DNA of 5,319 bases from Paracoccaceae bacterium (GTDB lineage: Bacteria; Pseudomonadota; Alphaproteobacteria; Rhodobacterales; Rhodobacteraceae), in the NCBI GenBank assembly GCA_026709725.1, contig JAPOSK010000127.1, positions 1 to 5,319 on the forward strand, given 5' to 3'. Each line of letters begins with the position of its first letter. Positions within the stretch are counted from its first letter, which is position 1. The notes beneath the pieces were generated by a model. The model made no database searches. It was not told the DNA's origin and worked only from the letters and a program-made list of their open reading frames with translations. The translations under genes were made by a program, and so were the position numbers. Positions 1-5,319 of this stretch are shown one piece after another.

Positions 1-77
1 CTCCGCTGTTCCTTTGATTGATAGGACCGGACCGCTGGCAGGATGAGATCTTGTGTCAGCGTGAAAAGATGGGTCAC

Positions 78-96
78 GAAAGGGCGATCCCCTTTC
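78..96 (-). terminator. Stem-loop overlapping the truA stop codon, possible terminator
   Basis: A perfect 7-bp inverted repeat is visible: GAAAGGG at 78-84, loop CGATC at 85-89, CCCTTTC at 90-96. On the minus strand it straddles the truA TGA (95-97), so the RNA hairpin would form at the very end of the message. There is no uninterrupted T-run directly after it on the minus strand, only CTTTT about 10 bases further on, so it does not look like a classical Rho-independent terminator. It could instead be a 3'-end stabilising hairpin or chance. Positions 1-77 hold no recognisable gene. Confidence 0.3.
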
Positions 97-913
97 AGGA
101 ATCATGCCCTGCACCACGGATGGAGGCAGCGACAGATTTGAATGGGTCATCAGGATAGCAGACACGCATAAGCGTCAGACCCGCCGCTGGTGCGACAGGG
201 CCACATTGCGATCGGTCGCAGGCCTTGAGAGCATCAGCAATGCGTTCAGGAGACCAGGATCCCTGTCCGACCTTGACGAGCGAACCAACGAGGCTTCGGA
301 CCTGCCGATGCAGAAAACTTCGGGCTGTGAATACCAGATTGATATGCAGTCCTCTCCCGTCCTCCCACGCATTCACATCGATGCTGTCGAGGGTCCGGAT
401 GGGTGATCTGGACTGGCAATGCACCGAACGGAATGTGGTGAAATCATGGCGCCCCAGGAGGTGCCTGCCAGCCGCCCTGATTCGATCAACATGCATGGGC
501 CCGGCAATCCGCCAGGCCCGGTTCACTTCAAGGGCAAGGGGGGCTGGTCGGACAACCAGTCGATATCGGTAGGTTCGTTCAATCGCTGCGTAGCGGGCGT
601 GGAATGTTTGACTGGCACTGGTGACACACAAGACAGCGATCCGTTCTGGCCTGAGATGGGCGTTCATGGCATGTGCCAGTCGGCGGGGTTCCCAGCGGTG
701 CTCCAGGTCAAAATGGGCGACCTGGCCCTCTGCATGAACACCGGTATCCGTGCGTCCCGAACCATGAACCGTAATATCCTGACCGCACAGTGAAAGCAGG
801 GCATCCTCGAGGCAGGACTGAATGGTCCTTGCATTCTTCTGGCGTTGCCAGCCGTGATACCCGGCACCATCATACTCGATGAGCAGCACATAACGATGGG
901 TCGAAACGATCAT
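95..913 (-). CDS. truA: tRNA pseudouridine(38-40) synthase TruA
   Basis: Cytosolic enzyme that isomerises uridine to pseudouridine at positions 38, 39 and 40 in the anticodon stem-loop of many tRNAs. The 272-residue product carries the family signatures in order: LLIEYDGAGYHGWQRQ (about 10-25), the catalytic motif GRTDTGVHA (53-61) with nucleophile Asp56, FHARYAAIERTYRYRL (104-119), which includes the conserved YRY, and the C-terminal SFLHRQVRSLVG (199-210) with its conserved Arg205, followed by CGPVAPAAGL. Length is normal (the E. coli protein is about 270). The ATG at 911-913 is preferred because it sits just before the first conserved strand, with GGAGG (minus strand of 925-929) 11 nt upstream, a rather long spacing. 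The last 15 or so residues, after CYPDDPF, form an unconserved tail. The gene is divergent from ileS. In many alphaproteobacteria truA follows fmt, but no fmt is seen upstream here, so truA appears to be promoter-proximal. Confidence 0.97.
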   Translation of the reverse strand: MIVSTHRYVLLIEYDGAGYHGWQRQKNARTIQSCLEDALLSLCGQDITVHGSGRTDTGVHAEGQVAHFDLEHRWEPRRLAHAMNAHLRPERIAVLCVTSASQTFHARYAAIERTYRYRLVVRPAPLALEVNRAWRIAGPMHVDRIRAAGRHLLGRHDFTTFRSVHCQSRSPIRTLDSIDVNAWEDGRGLHINLVFTARSFLHRQVRSLVGSLVKVGQGSWSPERIADALKACDRSQCGPVAPAAGLTLMRVCYPDDPFKSVAASIRGAGHDS

Positions 914-1165
914 GCGGTCTTGCGCCTCCGACTTGTGCGCCGTTGCAATACAGGCATGGATTGGTTACGGAGCAGCAGATGATGTGTCCATCTATGTGAG
1001 GGCACAACAGTTCCTTCGTGATCGGGTCTTCATTACAAAGACGATGAGTAATTTGATCATGGTTTGTCCGGCCCCGGGTGGAGTCAACGGCAAGTCAGGC
1101 GTTGAGACTTCCGTGCTTGCCCGGGAACACTATCCATCCGCTGCCATATATGAAAGCATCCTGAT
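914..1165. promoter_or_regulatory. Divergent truA/ileS intergenic region
   Basis: These 252 bp separate the two divergent starts and must contain the promoters of both genes unless they lie further away. I see no pair of -35/-10 boxes good enough to call on either strand. The clearest structure lies 45-80 bases before ileS. TCAACG (1084-1089) can pair with CGTTGA (1100-1105), and GGCAAG (1089-1094) can pair with CTTGCC (1116-1121); AAGTC (1092-1096) can also pair with GACTT (1106-1110). CCCGGG occurs at 1073-1078 and 1120-1125 and could close the whole block. These stems partly exclude one another, as in leader switches, but no T-run follows and the ileS ribosome binding region is not masked. 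An open frame on the plus strand runs through and ends in ATGA overlapping the ileS start; I do not call it a gene. Confidence 0.4.
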
Positions 1166-4108
1166 ATGACCAAGCCCGTCAACTATCGCCACACGCTGCA
1201 ATTGCCGAAAACGGACTTCCCCATGCGGGCCGGTCTGCCCGACAAGGAACCGGGCATTCTGGAGCACTGGCGGCGTCTCGATATCTATCAGCAGCTGCGA
1301 CGGAAATCCGGACGGGAGATCTTCACCCTCCATGACGGTCCACCCTACGCCAACGGCAATCTGCATATCGGTCATGGCCTCAATAAAATTCTGAAGGATA
1401 TGGTTGTCCGCACCCAGCAGATGATGGGCAAGGATGCCCGGTATGTTCCGGGTTGGGACTGTCATGGCCTGCCGATCGAATGGAAAGTTGAGGAGAATCT
1501 CCGAAGGGCCGGCAAGGACAAGGCAGATATCCCGCCCCTGCAATTGCGGCAGGATTGTCGCGACTTTGCCAACAGGTGGATTGATATCCAGCGGGAAGAA
1601 TTCATGCGTCTTGGTGTCATCGGCAACTGGAACGATCCCTACCTCACAATGGACCATCATGCCGAAGCAGTTATTGCTGATGAGTTCATGAAGTTTGTCA
1701 TGAACGGAACCCTCTACCAGGCGTTCAAGCCGGTCATGTGGTCAACAGTCGAACAGACCGCTCTGGCTGAGGCCGAAGTGGAGTATGAAAACATCCGGAC
1801 CCGATCCATCTATGTCCTCTTCCCGCTTCTGAATGCTCCATCCGGTCTCTCCAGCGGCCACACAAGACCTGTTTCGATTCCGATCTGGACCACCACGCCG
1901 TGGACCATCCCCTCCAACCGTGCCATCTGTTACAATCCCCACATTGATTACGCGCTTTATGAGGTCACCGAAGCCCCTGACGGCAACTGGTTGCAGAAAG
2001 GTGCGTGCCTGGTTCTCGCTGACAGGCTCGCCGATGAAACAATGTCGGCCTGTCGTGCCACAGCCTACAAGCGACTGAACGGTGTCACCGCCGGTGTTCT
2101 TGCCGAGCTTGTCTGCGGACATCCCTTCCGGAATTTCAAACTCGACGGGGAACCGGATATCAATCGGTGGGATTATGATGTGCCCATGCTGCCCGGTGAC
2201 CATGTCAAGGATGCGGCAGGCACCGGATTTGTGCACACGGCTCCATCCCATGGCGTTGATGACTATGTCATTGCGACAAAACATGGACTGAGCATCACCA
2301 ACAATGTCACGGAGAACGGAAAATTCCGGACCACCCTGCCCGTCTTCGGCGGGCTCGAGATCTATACCGCGGATGGACAGGAAGGGACGGCCAATGATCA
2401 GATCATTTACAATCTCATCGACTGTCACGCGCTCGCCGGCATACAACGGATCCATCATTCCTACCCGCACAGCTGGCGCTCGAAAGCACCCCTGATCTAC
2501 CGGACAACGCCCCAGTGGTTTGTAAATATTGACAGGGATGTCGGCGACGGCAACGATGCGCTGGGGACGACAATTCGTGCCCGGGCTCTCAATGCCATCA
2601 AATCTGAGGTCACATGGATTCCTGGCACCGGTCAAAGCCGCCTTCATGCCATGATCTCAGACCGCCCCGATTGGGTCCTCTCGCGTCAAAGGGTCTGGGG
2701 TGTTCCACTGACCTGCTTTGTTCGCAAACAGGCCAGGCCCGATGAAGAGGATTTCCTGCTCAGGGATGAACGGGTCAACGCCCGGATCACAGCGGCATTT
2801 GAGGCTGAGGGGGCTGATGCCTGGTTCAGGGACGATGCCAAGGAGCGGTTCCTGGCCGGTCTCCACAACCCGGATCACTATGAAAAAATCGATGATATTC
2901 TCGATGTCTGGTTCGAATCGGGATCAACCCATGCCTTTGTCCTCCGTGATCGGAGCGATGGCACATCCGACGGAGTCGCTGATCTCTATCTTGAGGGCAC
3001 GGACCAGCACCGGGGCTGGTTTCACTCTTCAATCCTGCAGGCCTGCGGCACAAGGGGGTCCCCGCCCTATCGGGGTGTTCTGACCCACGGTTTCACGCTT
3101 GACCAGGATGGCCGCAAGATGTCAAAATCACTTGGAAACACCATGGCTCCGGCTGAGATCGTCAAGACCTATGGCGCCGACATCCTGCGGATGTGGGTTG
3201 CCCATGCTGATTACACCAGAGACCAGCGCATCGGGGAAGACATCCTGAAGTCCACCACCGAATCCTACCGCAGGGTCCGCAATGCCTTCCGCTTTGCCCT
3301 TGGCAATCTTGGCCCACGGGATCCCGGCCAGGCCATCAATTACGAAGACTTGCCCGAACTTGAACGCTGGGTTCTGCATCAACTCTCTGTCCTTGACTCC
3401 CGAACCCGTGCCGATTTCAACACCTATCGCTTCCGCCAGGCCTTCATGCACCTGTTTGACTTCATCAATCTTGACCTCTCGGCATTCTATTTTGATATCC
3501 GCAAGGATGTCCTCTACTGTGATCACCCCGACTCGCATTCTGCCCGCTCAACCCGGACCGTGCTCGGCATCCTGCTTGATGCACTCACCCTCTGGCTTGC
3601 CCCGATCCTCACCTTCACAATGGAGGAGGTCTGGCAGGAACGCACCCGGGATTCGGAACAATCAGTCCACCTCCTTGATTTCCCGACAATTCCGTCCTCA
3701 TGGCGCAATGACGCCCTCGCCGGCAAGTGGCAGGACATCCGTGCACTGCGCAGTGCCATCACCGCTGCCATCGAACCGCTGCGCACGGCCAAGGAAATCG
3801 GCTCAAGCCTTGAGGCCGCTCCCATCCTCTCAATTGCTGATCCTGAACTCCGCGCCCTCATTTCCGAATCCGAATTCGCTGATATCTGCATCGTCTCGGA
3901 CATCACCATCACCGACACCCCAACCGGTGCCGATGGCGTTTCGGTCACATTCCGTCCCGCACAGGGTCAAAAATGTTCCCGCTGCTGGAAAATCCGGCCC
4001 GATGTCGGAACCCACACCGATCCCAATCTCTGCGACCGGTGCTCATCTGTCCTCGCAACCCTCAAATCCGGGGACTCATGTCCACACAATGACCCGCAGG
4101 CGTTGTAA
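1166..4108 (+). CDS. ileS: Isoleucyl-tRNA synthetase IleS
   Basis: Class I aminoacyl-tRNA synthetase that activates isoleucine with ATP and charges tRNA-Ile in the cytosol, hydrolysing mischarged Val-tRNA-Ile. The 980-residue protein is complete. The HIGH signature is at 67-70, inside PPYANGNLHIGH. The CP1 editing domain shows WTTTPWT at 241-247 and GTGFVHTAPSHGVDDY at 352-367, with the editing Asp at 365/366. LYLEGTDQHRGWF, with Glu610, lines the Ile-AMP pocket. The KMSKS loop is KMSKS at 651-655. The anticodon-binding helical domain starts near YRRVRNAFRFALGNL. The C-terminal zinc ribbon has Cys937, Cys940, Cys956 and Cys959. It is somewhat longer than the E. coli enzyme (938). The ATG at 1166 is supported by alignment of the N-terminus (LPKTDFPMRAGLP); the Shine-Dalgarno is weak (GAAAG at 1152-1156). 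No terminator is visible after the TAA, and the expected neighbour lspA is missing, replaced by IS debris. Confidence 0.98.
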   Translation: MTKPVNYRHTLQLPKTDFPMRAGLPDKEPGILEHWRRLDIYQQLRRKSGREIFTLHDGPPYANGNLHIGHGLNKILKDMVVRTQQMMGKDARYVPGWDCHGLPIEWKVEENLRRAGKDKADIPPLQLRQDCRDFANRWIDIQREEFMRLGVIGNWNDPYLTMDHHAEAVIADEFMKFVMNGTLYQAFKPVMWSTVEQTALAEAEVEYENIRTRSIYVLFPLLNAPSGLSSGHTRPVSIPIWTTTPWTIPSNRAICYNPHIDYALYEVTEAPDGNWLQKGACLVLADRLADETMSACRATAYKRLNGVTAGVLAELVCGHPFRNFKLDGEPDINRWDYDVPMLPGDHVKDAAGTGFVHTAPSHGVDDYVIATKHGLSITNNVTENGKFRTTLPVFGGLEIYTADGQEGTANDQIIYNLIDCHALAGIQRIHHSYPHSWRSKAPLIYRTTPQWFVNIDRDVGDGNDALGTTIRARALNAIKSEVTWIPGTGQSRLHAMISDRPDWVLSRQRVWGVPLTCFVRKQARPDEEDFLLRDERVNARITAAFEAEGADAWFRDDAKERFLAGLHNPDHYEKIDDILDVWFESGSTHAFVLRDRSDGTSDGVADLYLEGTDQHRGWFHSSILQACGTRGSPPYRGVLTHGFTLDQDGRKMSKSLGNTMAPAEIVKTYGADILRMWVAHADYTRDQRIGEDILKSTTESYRRVRNAFRFALGNLGPRDPGQAINYEDLPELERWVLHQLSVLDSRTRADFNTYRFRQAFMHLFDFINLDLSAFYFDIRKDVLYCDHPDSHSARSTRTVLGILLDALTLWLAPILTFTMEEVWQERTRDSEQSVHLLDFPTIPSSWRNDALAGKWQDIRALRSAITAAIEPLRTAKEIGSSLEAAPILSIADPELRALISESEFADICIVSDITITDTPTGADGVSVTFRPAQGQKCSRCWKIRPDVGTHTDPNLCDRCSSVLATLKSGDSCPHNDPQAL

Positions 4109-4133
4109 CGCAGACTGAAAGTTGATGAATCTG

Positions 4134-4611
4134 TCAACAGGTTGTCCTGCCCCTGACATGCGTCTCATCGACCTCGACCGGCCCCTTCATGGGCAGGCGG
4201 GGATGGTGCGACTTGAAGGCCTCACGGATACGCTGGAGCATGAACCAGGCTGTCTTCTGCGTGACCTTGATATCGCGGTGGAGTTTCATGGAACTGACGC
4301 CCTTGGGGCTGGTCATGTGCAGATGGACAAACCCAGAGCCACCTGCGGCAGGGGAGCGGTGAGCCGTGCATCAGGCTGCCGGTCCTGACCGAAAACTGCT
4401 TCCCGCAGTCCTGGCGGTAGCAGGGCGAACCGGTCGTCTTGCAGGTCATGTCAATCGTCCGGGCTGGTCCGCAGCAGGGACACTTGCGACCATCTGCCCA
4501 CAATTTCGCCTCGAACCGGTCCCGCGCCGACTCCCCGGTCGGGAACATCTCCGTGAACTCAAAGAAATCCGGTCTCTGTCGGAACGCTTTGCCGGGAGCT
4601 GCCCGGGTCAT
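4134..4611 (-). pseudogene. IS1595-family transposase, frameshifted and 3'-truncated
   Basis: Read from an ATG at 4609-4611 with AGGAAGA about 6 nt upstream, the product starts TRAAPGKAFRQRP and has an N-terminal zinc-ribbon region (CPCCG at 44-48, DCGKQFSVRTGSLM from about 68), typical of ISXO2-like transposases. After RRWLW (about 93) the frame is lost. The next frame continues the family sequence as FVHLHMTSPKGVSSMKLHRD, KVTQKTAWFMLQRIREAF and GPVEVDETHVRGR. Exactly one extra G in the GGG run (CCC at plus 4332-4334) explains the shift: removing it gives WLW-FVHLHM with family spacing. VEVDE carries the first Asp of the DDE/N triad; the remaining half of a roughly 300-residue protein, with the other catalytic residues, is absent. 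The second zinc pair also looks degenerate, reading CYRQDC where family members have CRDC. This is a dead gene. The TGA at 4134 is probably outside original IS sequence. Confidence 0.85.
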
Positions 4612-4654
4612 TGTCAGTCTTCCTATCCATCTGATCCATATAGACACCCCAGCT
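4134..4654 (-). mobile_element. Remnant of an IS1595-family (ISXO2-like) insertion sequence
   Basis: The stretch holds the 5' half of an IS1595-type transposase on the minus strand plus about 40 bp of leader. The outer (transposase-start) end is plausibly near 4650, where the minus strand reads GGGGTGTCTATATGG; GG-initiated ends are my expectation for this family, but this is unproven because the partner inverted repeat is gone. The inner end is lost: recognisable transposase stops at about 4146, roughly 38 bp after the ileS stop, so the element was cut by a deletion or recombination. With one end missing, the target duplication cannot be checked. The element must be immobile unless a full copy elsewhere supplies function. 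It lies antisense to, and immediately downstream of, ileS. Confidence 0.75.
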
Positions 4655-4666
4655 ACTTTTTCAAGT

Positions 4667-4755
4667 GTATAATCCCCATGGGAAGGGCCTTCCTATGGCA
4701 GCCTCGTTCTTCTCACCCTTGGATGGCGTATAATCCCCATGGGAAGGGCCTTCCT
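4667..4755. repeat. Two exact 28-bp direct repeats with a 33-bp spacer
   Basis: The copies occupy 4667-4694 and 4728-4755 and are identical over all 28 positions, with a 61-bp period. The unit begins GTATAATCCCC and contains two overlapping palindromes: CCCATGGG, and GGAAGG-G-CCTTCC with a single central base. Bases on either side of the copies differ (AAGT and TGGC before, ATGG and TAAA after), so the identity is sharply bounded. I find no third copy, even a degenerate one, one period to either side. The pair sits between the IS remnant and the permease gene. Possible explanations are a duplicated operator for a dimeric regulator, an intergenic palindromic repeat family, or a two-repeat CRISPR-like unit; none can be decided from the sequence alone. 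Confidence 0.9.
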
Positions 4756-4910
4756 TAAACCAATGGGTTGATGAGGATACTGGAGGGTCTGGCTGGAAGT
4801 TCAGTTTAACCAGTGCTATACAGGTTCATACTGTTGCAGAGACATCAGGCCGAAACCCAATTTGACCCCGGGATTGCAAGTAAGTTGTTGTTAAAATCGG
4901 TCGAGCCCAC
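4756..4910 (+). promoter_or_regulatory. Upstream region of the permease gene
   Basis: This 155-bp stretch contains no convincing gene. Short open frames run through it (one ends in TGA at 4915-4917, another at TAA 4893-4895), but none resembles the end of a substrate-binding protein or any other family I know. It presumably contains the start site and leader of the permease operon. TTGACC at 4862-4867 looks like a -35 box, but there is no -10 at normal spacing. TATAAT occurs inside both upstream repeats (4668-4673 and 4729-4734), again without a good -35 partner. The ribosome binding site before 4911 is weak. Confidence 0.3.
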
Positions 4911-5319
4911 GTGCTGACTTATCTGATAAAACGCACAGTCACCTTGACCTTGGTTCTCTTGGGTCTGGCAATACTCATCTTCGTGATCGCCCGAATTGTG
5001 CCCGGTGATCCGGCACGGATTGCCCTGGGACCATTGGCGACGGCCGAACAGGTCGCCGAATTGCGCAAGGAAATGGGGCTGGATGCACCGTTCCACACAC
5101 AGCTTTGGACATATCTCGCCGGGCTTGTTCAGGGCGATCTGGGCAAATCACTTCTGACCTCTCGCCCCGTCATGGACGATATTCGTGCCGCCCTGCCCGC
5201 TACATTCGAACTTGTTCTTTTTACCGTCATTCTTCAAGTTGCGGTCTCGATCCCCTTGGGCGTGTTTGCCGCGATTTATCGAAATACCTGGATTGACAAT
5301 GTTCTGCGCGTCATATCGC
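4911..5319 (+). CDS. ABC transporter permease, DppB/OppB family (3' end outside window)
   Basis: Inner-membrane permease subunit of a peptide/opine/nickel-type (PepT family) ABC importer; it would pair with a DppC-like permease, two ATPases and a periplasmic binding protein. The 136 codons visible read VLTYLIKRTVTLTLVLLG, a first transmembrane segment at about 9-30, then the hallmark IARIVPGDPA (27-35), the periplasmic segment with LRKEMGLDAPFHTQLWTYL (51-69), GDLGKS (75-80), RPVMDDIRAALPATFE, and a second transmembrane segment at about 98-122 opening the permease domain. Full family members are about 305-340 residues, so a little under half is seen. The GTG at 4911 is the only sensible start: an in-frame TAA lies at 4881-4883 and the residues match the usual MLxYLxxR beginning. 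No strong Shine-Dalgarno is visible. No binding-protein gene precedes it, so the binding protein is either downstream or was lost. Substrate cannot be told from this part. Confidence 0.93.
   Translation, partial: MLTYLIKRTVTLTLVLLGLAILIFVIARIVPGDPARIALGPLATAEQVAELRKEMGLDAPFHTQLWTYLAGLVQGDLGKSLLTSRPVMDDIRAALPATFELVLFTVILQVAVSIPLGVFAAIYRNTWIDNVLRVIS

Noticed and set aside
912..1169. Full 85-codon version of the frame before ileS
   Set aside because: Its ATG overlaps the truA start codon on the opposite strand, leaving no room for an independent ribosome site, and the translation matches no family. Only the 3' part is kept, as a speculative finding.
1742..2647. 301-codon open frame antisense to ileS
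   Set aside because: It lies wholly inside the well-conserved ileS coding sequence, has no recognisable domain, and is the kind of long mirror frame produced by codon bias in GC-rich genes.
3282..4118. 278-codon open frame on the plus strand in another frame of ileS
   Set aside because: Low-complexity Ser/Pro/Arg-rich translation with no family features, fully overlapping the conserved anticodon-binding and zinc regions of ileS.
4109..4152. Inverted repeats after ileS (GTTGA/TCAAC and CAGG/CCTG) as a terminator
   Set aside because: Stems are only 4-5 bp, with no T-run after them, and part lies in transposase-derived sequence.
4122..4388. Plus-strand open frame just after ileS, a possible downstream gene
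   Set aside because: It is antisense to recognisable transposase sequence, so it is a mirror frame. It does not resemble LspA.
4366..4758. 130-codon plus-strand frame crossing the IS end and both 28-bp repeats
   Set aside because: Antisense to the transposase for most of its length; the repeats fall in different frames (61-bp period), so they are not a repeated protein motif.
4845..5096. 83-codon minus-strand frame over the permease start
   Set aside because: Antisense to the clearly recognisable permease N-terminus and without any family features of its own.

Overview
The window looks like a piece of a moderately GC-rich proteobacterial chromosome, most likely alphaproteobacterial. The TruA C-terminal signature (SFLHRQVRSLVGSL followed by CGPVAPAAGL) and the IleS N-terminus (LPKTDFPMRAGLP, FTLHDGPPYANGNLHIGH) read like alphaproteobacterial housekeeping proteins. 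The taxonomic call is an inference from motifs only.

Layout. Positions 95-913 (minus strand) hold truA, the tRNA pseudouridine synthase. A 252-bp divergent intergenic region (914-1165) separates it from ileS (1166-4108, plus strand), a complete 980-residue isoleucyl-tRNA synthetase with both class I signatures, an editing domain and a C-terminal zinc ribbon. Only about 25 bp after the ileS stop codon lies a decayed IS1595-family (ISXO2-like) transposase on the minus strand (about 4134-4611). It has a one-base frameshift and lacks everything after the first catalytic Asp. Beyond the IS remnant are two exact 28-bp direct repeats separated by 33 bp (4667-4694 and 4728-4755). A GTG-started gene for a DppB/OppB-type ABC transporter permease begins at 4911 and runs off the right edge.

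How the parts relate. truA and ileS both serve tRNA function (anticodon-arm modification and charging) and share one divergent intergenic region, so they may share regulation. The permease belongs to an unrelated peptide-uptake type operon. The junction between ileS and the permease carries IS debris and repeats and looks like a rearrangement scar. lspA, a common ileS neighbour in proteobacteria, is not seen before the permease.

The most unusual things are the 28-bp repeat pair with 33-bp spacing (CRISPR-like geometry, but no cas genes and only two units), the frameshifted and truncated IS against ileS, and the ileS leader, where alternative stems coincide with a small open frame that ends in Ile codons and overlaps the ileS start. 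None of these amounts to a demonstrated new system.
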